64,000 nt of DNA from positions 806,001 through 870,000 of the forward strand of contig CP091730.1 of NCBI GenBank assembly GCA_022009915.1, given 5' to 3'. Both the position numbers and the translations under genes were made by a program. This DNA comes from Alistipes putredinis (GTDB taxonomy: Bacteria > Bacteroidota > Bacteroidia > Bacteroidales > Rikenellaceae). Below, piece after piece: positions 55,589 through 64,000 of this stretch; the first letter of the stretch is position 1; every line of letters starts with the position of its first letter. Below the pieces are notes generated by a model, which was given only the letters and a program-made list of their open reading frames with translations, searched no databases and had not been told where the DNA came from.

Positions 55589-56585
55589 ATGAACGACCGA
55601 AAAGGCTTTGCACAATCGATAGAGACTTCCTATATGGGCATGCGGTTGTCCGGTCCGGTTATCGCGAGCAGTTCGCCCCCTTACCGCATCGGCCGATTCC
55701 GTGGCGGAACTCGCGGCTGCGGGCGCAGGGGCCGTAGTGCTCAAATCCGTTTTCGAGGAGCAGATTGCGGGGCAGGCCGCCTCGCTGGAAAAATATTCCG
55801 ACTATCCCGAGGCGCAGCAGTATCTGAACCGCTACATGGAGGGCGATTATGTGAACGGTTACATAAACCTTGTCAAGGAATTGAAGAAGCGGGTGAACAT
55901 TCCGGTCATAGGCAGCATCAACTGCCACACGGCGGGCCGCTGGGCGGAGTATGCCGCAGCTCTCGAAGATGCAGGTGCCGACGCCATAGAACTCAACATT
56001 TTTCTGCAACCTGTTTCGCCGGAGCAGAGCGGTGCCGAAATCGAATCCGCATATCTGGACATAGCCGCCGCAGTGACCGAATCTGTGACTGCGATTCCCG
56101 TTGCTGTCAAGCTGGCGCCGCATTTCACCAATCCGTTGAATGTGATAACCTCGCTGCGGGATCGCGGCGTAAAGGGCGTCGTGCTGTTCAACCGCATGTT
56201 CGAACCGCAGATTCAAATCGACACCATGCAGCTTACGGCGGGCGACCCGCTCAGCGCTCCGGCCGAGCTTCGTGCATCGCTTCGCACCGTGGCTCTGTGC
56301 AGTGCTAAGGTCGAGGGCGTGGATATTTCGGTTTCGACGGGCGTGCATGACCATGCGGACGCGATTCGCTCCCTTTTGGCCGGAGCGACGACGGTTCAGG
56401 TGTGCACAGCGCTTTATAACAACGGTATAGGATACATCTCCGATATCAATGCCGGCATAGCCGACTGGATGAACGGACACGGCTACCGTTCGATAGAGGA
56501 TTTCCGTGCGAGGATGAATGCCCACGCGGCAAAGGACGGCGGGATGTATTACCGCACCCAATACATGCGTTACTTCCCTGAATAG
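55589..56585 (+). CDS. Dihydroorotate dehydrogenase-like protein
   Basis: A class 1-type alpha/beta barrel flavoprotein. ETSYMGMRLSGPVIASSSPLTAS is the family start, then KYSDYPEAQQYLNRY, VIGSINCHTAGRW, AIELNIFLQP (with the Asn at the FMN site), PVAVKLAPHF, and a late GVHDHADAIRSLLAGATTVQVCTALY. It oxidises dihydroorotate or a related dihydro substrate. An extra C in CCCCC near 55678 disrupts the first 30 residues. About 331 residues. Members of this branch are often annotated only as dihydroorotate dehydrogenase-like, so the substrate is uncertain. Confidence 0.88.
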
Positions 56586-56717
56586 ACGAAAAAAAGGCTT
56601 TCGACACCGTTTCCCGTGTCAGACAACAAGACTCACGGCAACCGGACGATTGACCGCGACCGTGTTTTCAGTTGAAGATGCGCGAATGCCGCGAGCGGCA
56701 GAGGTAGCTCCTGCGGT

Positions 56718-57755
56718 CTATTTTACCCTTAACTTGCGTCCTATGCGCAGGACCGAATTGCGCGTCATGCCGTTGAGGCGGCACAGATTGTCTACGGTGG
56801 TTCCGTTGCGCCGTGCAATCGACGACAGGGTTTCGCCCGAACGGACCGTGTGGTAGGCCATTACCGGCTCTGCGGCTTTTTTCTCCTCTTGGGCGATTGC
56901 AGCGCTTATCTCTTCGTCGGTCTTGCCTCCGTTTTGGGCGATGAAGGCATTCACGTCGAAGTCGTCGCCGTCTTCCAGACCTTCGGTCGCACGCGAACGT
57001 ATGTTGAAGAACGATTTTTCCAAGACGAAAGTCTGATAGCGCAGACTGCCGCTCTGGAAATCTATTATCCGTTGCGGGTCGAATGTCTGGTCGCAGTATC
57101 TGACTTCGAAATGCAGATGCGGACCGCGGCTCCGGCCTGTGCTTCCGCCGTATCCGATTATCTGGCCGGCCACCACCCAGTCGCCTGCCTTTACGTTGCG
57201 GCGCGAGAGGTGTCCGTAATATGTTTCCAAACCGTTCGGATGACGCACTATTACCAGATTGCCGAATCCGCCGCTGTTGTATCGCGAGTAACGCACCCGT
57301 CCGTCGAAAAAGCTTTGCGGCAATCGGTGCTCCCTGTTTTTCAGGGGCACGTCCACGCCGTTGTGGTTGCGCCGTCCGCGCGGGCCGTAACGCGAGATTA
57401 TGGTTCCGGTCAGCGGAACGCGGAACTCGTCCAATGAACCGATGAGCCGCACGTCCACGGTCTCGGGCAGGCTCTGGTAGCTTATGCTCTTATAGGAAAA
57501 GACATTTGCCGTGTCCCAATGTTCGCGGTATATTTCGCTTTGCTGCAACTCTTCGGCCGCCGTGTACAGATATGAAAACGTGTTGTCGGCGTAGACGACT
57601 ATCTTTACATCGTCCCGCTTCGTCGCTACGGTATCCACCGGCGTGCGGGGAATATCCTTGCGGCGCAGTGTGTTGGTGGTCCACTGTCCGAAACTCTCTG
57701 CGAACGCCAGCACGCCCAGCAGAGTCAAAATCGTCTTTCGCATATTCTTTGTCAT
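56718..57755 (-). CDS. M23 peptidoglycan endopeptidase with LysM domain
   Basis: A signal peptide (MRKTILTLLGVLAFAESFG) precedes the M23 LytM-type fold with HNGVDVPLKN (zinc His and Asp), ETYYGHLSR and HLHFEVRY (HxH zinc ligands), then a Lys/Glu linker and a LysM domain (YHTVRSGETLSSIARRNG to LRIGRKLRVK). It cuts peptide cross-links in the wall, or acts as an activator like EnvC/NlpD; both metal motifs are intact, so hydrolysis is likely. The frame is clean over about 345 residues. I favour the start at 57755 over 57779. It lies 36 bases after the thrA stop. Confidence 0.92.
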   Translation of the reverse strand: MTKNMRKTILTLLGVLAFAESFGQWTTNTLRRKDIPRTPVDTVATKRDDVKIVVYADNTFSYLYTAAEELQQSEIYREHWDTANVFSYKSISYQSLPETVDVRLIGSLDEFRVPLTGTIISRYGPRGRRNHNGVDVPLKNREHRLPQSFFDGRVRYSRYNSGGFGNLVIVRHPNGLETYYGHLSRRNVKAGDWVVAGQIIGYGGSTGRSRGPHLHFEVRYCDQTFDPQRIIDFQSGSLRYQTFVLEKSFFNIRSRATEGLEDGDDFDVNAFIAQNGGKTDEEISAAIAQEEKKAAEPVMAYHTVRSGETLSSIARRNGTTVDNLCRLNGMTRNSVLRIGRKLRVK

Positions 57756-57791
57756 AACGGAATTTTTGCTGCTTGTCACTTGTCCGGCTAT

Positions 57792-60244
57792 TTATCTTAC
57801 GTTCGCTATGCTTATTATGTCGGCGAATACGCCTGCGGCCGTAACGTCCGCACCTGCGCCGTAGCCCTTTATCTGCATCGGATATTCCCTGTAACGCTCG
57901 GTGGTGAGAAGTATCACGTTGTTGCTGCCGTCGAGCTGGTAGAATGGCGATGAAGCATCCACTTCCCTGAGTTCAACGTCGGCTTTTGCCGCCTTCCATA
58001 CGCGCCACGAAACGCCATTTGCGTCCCGATTGTTCGAGCCTTTTTGCGGCGCGTCTCGAACTCTGCGTCCAAGTCTCCGATTCTGCGCCAGAAATCCTCC
58101 GTCGAGCCTTCGAAATACTCCGAGGGGATGAACAGATTCTTTTTCACGTCCCGCTGCTCTATGCGGTAGCCCGCCTCGCGCGAGAGAATCACCAGTTTGC
58201 GAATCACGTCCGTGCCGCTCAAATCTATGCGCGGATCCGGTTCGGCGTAACCGGCCTCGCAGGCCCTGCGTATCGTCTCGCTCAAAGGTACGCTTTCGCT
58301 CATCTCGTTGAAAATGAAGTTGAGCGTTCCCCGAAACCACGGCCTCTATTTTTCAGAATGCTGTCGCCGCTGCCCCGCAAATCGTTTATGGTTTTGATAA
58401 TCGGTAACCCCGCACCTACGTTCGTCTCGAACAGATATTTCACGGCGCGTCTCGCGGGCCGTGGCTTTGAGCCTGCCGGTAGACGTCGTAGCTGCCAGAG
58501 GCCGCAATCTTGTTGGCCGCCACCACCGATACGTTGTGTTCCAGCAGCGTGCGGTACAGCGAGGCTATGCTTTCGCTTGCGGTGCAGTCCACGAACACGG
58601 AGTTGAAGATGTTCATTCTCAGTATCTGGTCGCGGAAAGCCTCGGGCGAAGATACGGTCTGGGAACTTTCCAGAAGATGTGCGTAGTCGTTCAGGTCGAT
58701 TCCTTCGCGGCATGTTATGTAGCGTTTGGAGTTGGATATGCCCACCACACGTATCTGCAATTTGTTCTCCGCCATGAAGCGCGGCTGCTGACGGCGTATC
58801 TGTTCGAGCAGGCTGCCGCCGACGGTCCCAACCCCTGCAAGGAAAATGTTGAGTACCTGATATTCCCACAGGAAGAACGAGTCGTGTATGACGTTTATGG
58901 CTTTTTTCAGGTGTTCGAGCTCGATTACGAACGAAATGTTGGTCTGCGAGGCGCCCTGCGCACATGCGATTACATTGATACCGTTGCGGCCCAGAGTGTC
59001 GAACAGACGTCCGGCAACGCCCGATGTATGACGCATTCTCTCGCCCACTATGGCCACGGTGGCCAGATTCCCGTCCGTGCGGATTTCGTTGATTTCGCCC
59101 ATGCGTATCTCTTCGGCGAATTCGTGCGAGAGAACCTCCACGGCTCTCGGTGCGTCGGCATTGGGCATGCCTATGGATGTGGTGTTCTCGCTCGATGCCT
59201 GCGAGACGAAGAACACGCTTATGCCGCAATCGGAAAGCGCCCGGAATATACGCTTGTTGATTCCTATCACGCCGACCATGCCCAAACCGCGAATCGTGAC
59301 TAATGCCGTGTCGTTAATCGAGGAGATGCCTTTTATCACCTTGCTGCGTTCGCTCCGCTCTCCGTAGGCGTCGGAGCTGATGCGCGTACCTTCGCCCGAC
59401 GGATTGAACGTATTTTTGACCTGTATGGGAATGTCGTTGTGGTATACCGGAAAAATCGTCGGAGGGTAGATGACTTTCGCTCCGAAGTTGCAAAGTTCCA
59501 TGGCCTCGACGAACGTAAGGCGTTCGATGAGGTAGGGGTTGCTTATGATTTTGGGATCTGCCGTCAGAAAGCCGTCCACGTCGGTCCATATCTCCAACAC
59601 TTCGGCTCCGAGCGCCGCCGCCACGAGCGAAGCGGTATAGTCCGACCCGCCGCGGCCCAAGTTGGTGGCGTCGCCCGTCCGCGCATCCGAGGCGATGAAA
59701 CCGCCCATTACGGTAATGCCGTTCAGCGGGCCGAGATTCTCGCGTATGAGACGTTGCGTCAGAGACTGGTCCACTGCATGCTTGCCGTAGTATGGATGCG
59801 TCTTTACGACCGTGCGGGCGTCGAGGTGTCGTGCTCCGCGAATGGCCCCGCCGACGATGACGGACGAGAGCCTTTCCCCGTAGCTGACTATCGCGTCGCG
59901 CGTCCTGTCGGACAAATCGCCGATGAGAAACACTCCGTTGAGAATCTTTGAAAGTTCGTCGAGCATGCCGCCGACCGTCCGGCTGACGGAGTCGCGATTC
60001 TGCGGCAGCACCGCGTCGGCGATTATTCGGGTGTGGCGGTCCGCTATGCGCCGGAAACCCTCCGTGTAACTTTCGTCGGACGATGCGGCCGCGCGTGCGG
60101 TCGAGAGCAGCAAATCGGTGATGCCGCTGCATGCCGAGACCACCACGACTGCATCCTCGGTGCATGATTTCACTATTTCCTTTTAACCCTGCCGAGAGCA
60201 TCGGCATCTCCTACCGACGTTCCGCCGAACTTCATAACTTTCAT
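57792..60244 (-). CDS. thrA: Bifunctional aspartokinase/homoserine dehydrogenase
   Basis: The kinase half starts MKVMKFGGTSVGDA and has GRGGSDYTASLVAAALGAE and an ACT regulatory region (VGVIGINKRIFRAL and ASQTNISFVI). The dehydrogenase half starts NIFLAGVGTVGGSLLEQI and carries TNVGAGLPIIKTINDL and the conserved NFIFNEM. The protein controls entry into threonine and methionine synthesis, with feedback through ACT domains. Shifts lie near 60182, 58455, 58345 and 58035. About 815 residues. It precedes the M23 gene on the same strand. Confidence 0.94.
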
Positions 60245-60395
60245 ACGGGTGCGAGTATAAATTTTTATTTAGGAACAAACATGCAATATTACGAAAAAAA
60301 CGGCCGTATATTCAAAAATCCGGCGCCATTCCCTGCCGTTTCCGGAACGAGCAGCCGTGTCCGCCGAGCCTGCCGTTCAGTTTTTTTCGGCCGAT

Positions 60396-60422
60396 AAAAA
60401 CGGAGCAGCAATAGCTGCTCCG
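60396..60422 (-). terminator. Terminator of rplU-rpmA
   Basis: CGGAGCAGC and GCTGCTCCG (60401-60409, 60414-60422) pair around AATA; on the minus strand T5 follows. The rest of 60245-60395 shows nothing further. Confidence 0.85.
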
Positions 60423-60454
60423 TTTGACCGAAACTTTTCCGGAAGGAAAAATGC

Positions 60455-60720
60455 TTACTCCGCCAGAGGAGTTACGCTTACATAGGATTTGCCTCGAGGC
60501 CTTTTTTTGGTGAATTCCACCGTGCCTGCCGTCAGAGCGAACAAAGTATGGTCTTTGCCCATGCCTACGTTTTCACCCGGATTGTGGACCGTACCTCTTT
60601 GACGAACGATGATGTTGCCCGCCTTAGCGTACTGACCGCCGAAAAGTTTTTACGCCGAGTCTCTTGCTTTTCGGACTCACGGCCGTTCTTCGAACTACCT
60701 ACACCTTTTTTGTGTGCCAT
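60455..60720 (-). CDS. rpmA: 50S ribosomal protein L27
   Basis: MAHKKGVGSSKNGRESESKRLGVKLFGGQ is the L27 N-terminus, though it is recovered only after removing one A near 60663 and one A near 60649. The rest is in frame: AGNIIVRQRGTVHNPGENVGMGKDHTLFAL, ending SYVSVTPLAE. About 87 residues, the normal length. L27 reaches the peptidyl-transferase centre. The N-terminus lacks the leader that some Firmicutes cleave. It starts 18 bases after rplU, the universal pairing. Confidence 0.95.
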
Positions 60721-60738
60721 CTCTTTTCAGTTTTTAAG

Positions 60739-61053
60739 TTAAGCAACGATTTCTTCGATGAGTATCTGGGTGAGATACTGACGGTGTCCGTTCAGAACCT
60801 GATACCCTTTTCTTCTTCTCTTCTTGAACACCAGGACCTTGTCGTCTTTCAGGTGTTTGAGAATCTTGGCGTTTACCGAGGCCCCTTCTACAACAGGTGT
60901 GCCTACCTTGACCTGACCGTCGTTATCCGTTAGCAGAACCTTGTCGAAGCTCACCGAGGCGCCTTCGTCCTCTTTAAGACGGTGAACATAGAGCCTTTTG
61001 CGACCTTTCTCAGCCTTGAATTGCTGACCTGCTATCTCTACAATTACGTACAT
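60739..61053 (-). CDS. rplU: 50S ribosomal protein L21
   Basis: The intact 104-residue protein starts MYVIVEIAGQQFKAEKG and contains VSFDKVLLTDNDGQVKVGTPVVEG and FKKRRRKGYQVLNGHRQ, the L21 signature. The longer upstream frame is only read-through; the ATG at 61053 matches the family start. Its promoter lies 33 bases upstream. Confidence 0.97.
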   Translation of the reverse strand: MYVIVEIAGQQFKAEKGRKRLYVHRLKEDEGASVSFDKVLLTDNDGQVKVGTPVVEGASVNAKILKHLKDDKVLVFKKRRRKGYQVLNGHRQYLTQILIEEIVA

Positions 61054-61085
61054 TATTACAATGCGTTTACATGGATTTTGGGAGA

Positions 61086-61116
61086 CAAAGATACGGCTTT
61101 TTTTCTTTGCCGCAAA
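61086..61116 (-). promoter_or_regulatory. Promoter of rplU-rpmA
   Basis: On the minus strand TTTG (61113-61116), 19 bases, TATCTTTG (61086-61093). A full consensus match. Confidence 0.75.
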
Positions 61117-61233
61117 TATTTCGCGTCTTTTTATGATACTGCCGGCATCTTTTGCATGCAGTTTGTTTTTGCCTCCCTGACAGAAAAACACGTTCGAGGC
61201 CGCGCCCCGACGAATTTTTTTTTCGATTGCGTC

Positions 61234-61602
61234 ATGAAAATACTTCTTGCCGGAGAAGACAGGCTTCATGTCTCCGTTTTGCGGACGTTGATGTCCGACA
61301 TGAAAGTGCAGTGCGACGTGGCCCCGACGCGGTCGGCCTTCGCACGCATGGCCGCTACGGGCGCATACGGAATAATAGTGTCGCTTTTCACCGAACCTTT
61401 TCTGGACGGCAGCGATTTGGCCCATACGATACCGGAGCGCAGCATAGGCTCTCCTGCCATATTCGTACTGTCGTGGTCGCAATGCGAGTCGTGCGTGATG
61501 AGCCTTTACGAAAGCGGCGTGGATCAGTTTTTCTCCCTTCCTTGCGACATGAACCGGTTTCGCGGCCGGCTGGCCAGATACCTCAACAGATTCGGACCAT
61601 GA
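61234..61602 (+). CDS. Response-regulator receiver-like protein
   Basis: The 122-residue protein resembles a stand-alone receiver domain: MKILLAGEDRLHVSVLRTLM at the front, a middle IIVSLFTEP strand, and PAIFVLSW followed by GVDQFFSLPCDMNRFRGRLARYL. The usual phosphoacceptor Asp on strand 3 is not clear (the strand reads GIIVSLF), so it may be a pseudo-receiver. No output domain is attached. Its TGA stop overlaps the next gene by ATGA, implying translational coupling. Confidence 0.65.
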   Translation: MKILLAGEDRLHVSVLRTLMSDMKVQCDVAPTRSAFARMAATGAYGIIVSLFTEPFLDGSDLAHTIPERSIGSPAIFVLSWSQCESCVMSLYESGVDQFFSLPCDMNRFRGRLARYLNRFGP

Positions 61603-62561
61603 ACGCGGCCGTACTCGCCATAATCGCCGCATGCGCGGCCCTGTATGCGGCCGCCGCTGTCCGGACTCTTATGTACGGGGCGTCCGAACGCAGCCGGAGG
61701 CGGAGACGTGACCGGTTGCAGGATGCGTATCTGCTCGCTCTCGCCGAGTATCTGTCCGGTCCTGATGCCGGCCGTGGCGAAGTGCGGTTTCCGCAGAGCA
61801 GGGGCCGGCGCGGCAAGATGATTCTGGCCGAGGCCATAGCCGCTTTCGCGGAGATGAACTGCGGCTATGACTGCGCGGCCATGCACAAAATCGTTACGGA
61901 CAACGGTGTGGATGCGTTTCTTGTCAGGCGAATAGCCCGTTCGCGTTCGTGGAACAGGGTGCGTTACATGCGCCTTTTTGTCTCTTACGGGAGCGAGACC
62001 ATCTCTGCTTCCGCGCATCAAGCGTCTGGAAGATTCGCCGGATGCCTACGTGTCGCTCTTCGCCCTGATTATACGGATAAGTTCCGCACCCGAACAGACG
62101 ATTGCCGCCGTCCGCGAATTTTCGGGCGCAATGTCGCATCGGGTTCTCTCCGAGATAATGCTCCGTCTGTGGCGCGGATTCATCCCAGTCGCTTACGAGC
62201 CGATGATATGCTCTGACAATGAAAATCTCAAACTGCTGGGTATCTACATAATCCGTTTTTTCGGCATAGAGGAGGCGCAGAATATTCTCTATGCGCAGCT
62301 CGACAGTCCGAACGGAGCGGTGCACGACGCCGCCCCTGTACACGCTGGCAATCATGAAAAGTTCCATGACGCGCAAATGCGTCGTGCAGAGCGTTGCCGG
62401 AATGTCGTTTTTTTCCAGCGGCGGCGGTTCTACAAGTTCCTTTGCGGCGGAGGGGGTACTCGACCCGTTCGCTCTCGGCGCTGCAATCGGCCGAAACGGA
62501 TTCCCGTCTGGGCGGGTACATGGAGAGTCTGGTAAATTCGTACAAGAAAATGCTTGGATAG
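61599..62561 (+). CDS. Membrane-anchored helical-repeat (HEAT-like) protein
   Basis: An N-terminal membrane helix (MNAAVLAIIAACAALYAAAAV) is followed by a basic patch and a helical-repeat region with segments such as SPDAYVSLFALIIRISSAPEQ and NENLKLLGIYIIRFFGIEEAQ that look like HEAT repeats. Shifts near 61985, 62335 and 62415-62460 are needed; the end reads GGYMESLVNSYKKMLG at TAG 62559-62561. About 318 residues. Repeat scaffolds beside a glycosyltransferase are known in Bacteroidetes, but the role is not established. Confidence 0.6.
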
Positions 62562-62565
62562 AGTC

Positions 62566-63659
62566 ATGATGGATGTCGTAGTCAATGTAATCGCTGTTCT
62601 GGCCATGCTGTGGTGCGCGGTGCGCCTGCTTAAAACCGGCCTCGGAGTGCGAGCGCTGAACCTTTCGCGGCGCAAGGACACGGTGCTTCGAAACATGAGG
62701 GGTCGCAGCGGCGTTCCCTCGTCCGAGCACGGCGTTTCGGTTATTGTAGCAGGTATGCCTACGCAAAAAAAGGCTTGGAGCGGCTCATGGGTCTGGATTT
62801 CGACAATTACGAGGTGGTGGTCGTGGCCGATTTGCTGGCAGAGGAACATTCGCCGAAGACGCTTCACCGCTACTCCATGACGCGGGTGAACGTCCCCGTT
62901 TCGGCCGAACTGCCGTGCGAGTCCCTCCGCATGCTTCTGCGTTCGCGCCAGAGACGATATCGCCGATTGGTGATTGCCGATTGTGCCGCACCGCTCTGCG
63001 TGGCGCTCAACTGCGGCATTGCCGTATCGTCGTTCGGCAGGGTCTTGGTCATAGATTCCCGTACATGTCTGGCACGTGAGGCGCTCCTGCGAATGGATGC
63101 CGAGTTCGAATCCTGTACGGACGGTATGGTCTGCGCCGTGTCGGCACCGGTCATAGACCCCGCCGCGTTCGGCTGCGACACGGCTGTGGAGATAGTGGCG
63201 GGCGAATACGGCCGCAGGATTTCGATGATAGACCGCGACTACGCCATAAGTACCGGAGGATTCTCCGACGGCGAGGACTGCATAGCCCGCATGCTTGCAG
63301 AGTTGAGCGATATTCCGGGGCTCAAACTCTCCGCCGTGCCCACTCCGCTGGCCACAGGTCCGGCCGGCGGGGGAACGTTCCGCATAGGCAACGCCCGTAT
63401 AACCGTATACCTGCTTCTGTGTATCGCTGCGGTGGCTACGCTGCTGTCCGTACTCGCCCGCCGCTGGGATTTGATAATCACGCTTCTGCTCATCCTGTGT
63501 ATGCTCTATGCGGCCATGGCGGCAGTTGGAATGCTTTCCATTTCGGCCCTTAGAAGCCTTGCAGGGCCGTATCCGCTCGGTAAAACGCTTCTTGAACCGT
63601 TCGTCTATCCTTTTTATCCGCATAAAGGGTCATTAATGGAAAATTTCTCCAAGTCGTAA
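62566..63659 (+). CDS. Glycosyltransferase-like membrane protein
   Basis: A first membrane helix (VVVNVIAVLAMLWCAVRLL) is followed by VSVIVAGYAYAKKGLERLMGLDFDNYEVVVVADL, the usual start of a GT2-like Rossmann domain, then RLVIADCAAPLCVAL, FGRVLVIDSRTCLAREALLRMD and GGFSDGEDCIARML. Two or three C-terminal helices follow (ITVYLLLCIAAVATLLSVLA and LIITLLLILCMLYAAMAAVG). The GT2 DxD and QxxRW motifs are not evident, so activity is uncertain. One G is missing near 62756 (repaired GYAYAKKG). It starts 4 bases after the previous stop. Confidence 0.6.
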
Positions 63660-63700
63660 ATTCTTGCTAACTTGCCTACCTGAAAAATTATCGAGTGTCG

Positions 63701-64000
63701 ATGTCAAAACGAATCGGACTGCTGATTGCGTTCGCCATAACGGCGGGCATGGTCTGGGCGGCGGAAAAGAATACAGTCAAGATAGAACCTCTCGGAGGGG
63801 AAAAATGGTGGGGCGTTTTTCGTCGGTCGCACTCCGGCCGAGCCTTTTCTTCAATCTTTCTCGGTGAATACGGCCGAAAGTTCGGCGGACTGCGACAAGG
63901 TGCCGATGCTCATATCATCGTCGGGACGCTACCTGTGGAGTTCGTCGCCGGTCGAGGTGCATTTCGACGGCAAGACGTTTGCAGTCAGCTCATCGGACGA
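63701..64000 (+). CDS. Glycoside hydrolase family 31-like protein, 5' part only
   Basis: A signal peptide ending MVWAAEK is followed by IEPLGGEKWWGVFVG and PMLISSSGRYLWSSSPVEVHFDG, typical of the N-terminal beta domain of GH31 alpha-glucosidases and xylosidases. The catalytic domain lies beyond the window. One extra T near 63819 must be removed. It begins 41 bases after the glycosyltransferase-like gene. Confidence 0.65.
   Translation, partial: MSKRIGLLIAFAITAGMVWAAEKNTVKIEPLGGEKWWGVFRRSHSGRAFSSIFLGEYGRKFGGLRQGADAHIIVGTLPVEFVAGRGAFRRQDVCSQLIGR

Overview
The window reads as a chromosome segment from a Bacteroidetes bacterium, most like Alistipes or a near relative. The evidence is the Bacteroidetes promoter form (TTTG, 19-20 bases, TAnnTTTG) seen repeatedly, the families BACON, DUF5689, DUF5683, DUF4837 and OstA-like, carboxypeptidase-like TonB receptors, and the gene order parA-parB-DUF5683-LysM transglycosylase-mnmE. 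The backbone is GC-rich (38 of 60 bases at 901-960).

Reading quality matters for every entry. About two thirds of the genes, including essential ones (dnaE, priA, efp, parA, parB, mnmE, argF, era, lpd, thrA, rpmA), are split by one to seven frameshifts. Nearly all sit in short homopolymers. Most need one or two bases removed from an A or T run; a few G/C runs look one base short. I treat these as consensus errors, not pseudogenes, and give each gene its full reconstructed span. Proteins quoted across a shift are my reconstruction.

Layout. 0-10.5 kb: OmpA-like protein, pyrH, a TlpA-like thioredoxin, frr, an EamA-like membrane protein; minus-strand DUF2007-priA-comF; then dnaE and trxA. 10.7-20.2 kb: one plus-strand unit with a strong promoter and a terminator, holding a large BACON/DUF5689 lipoprotein, a NUC1-type nuclease lipoprotein, an endonuclease/exonuclease/phosphatase, a TonB-dependent receptor and a second DUF5689 lipoprotein. 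It looks like an outer-membrane nucleic-acid scavenging locus. 20.3-24.8 kb: proC, a DUF4435 TOPRIM-like protein, DUF4837, a polysaccharide deacetylase and efp. 25-31.8 kb: minus-strand operon argF, CPBP protease, two SurA-like proteins and an OstA-like protein. 31.9-37.8 kb: parA, parB, DUF5683, LysM transglycosylase, mnmE.

37.8-43.6 kb is a lower-GC island (25 of 60 bases at 38521-38580) beginning exactly at the mnmE stop codon. It carries a YwqK/MORN_2-like protein, a membrane protein and a large SF1 helicase with a C-terminal DUF2726-like nuclease domain. At its far end is an inverted, diverged copy of the last codons of mnmE, next to a minus-strand SRP RNA gene. This is the best candidate for an undescribed (possibly defence) locus.

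43.6-64 kb: an Ig-like lipoprotein, a second EEP enzyme, mltG, a PerR-like regulator with a reverse rubrerythrin, a biotin-dependent carboxyltransferase, C69 dipeptidase-lpd-era, a small membrane protein with a YggS-type PLP protein and a dihydroorotate-dehydrogenase-like enzyme, an M23/LysM hydrolase, thrA, rplU-rpmA, and finally a plus-strand run of receiver-like protein, membrane-anchored repeat protein, glycosyltransferase-like membrane protein and the start of a GH31-like glycosidase cut by the window edge.
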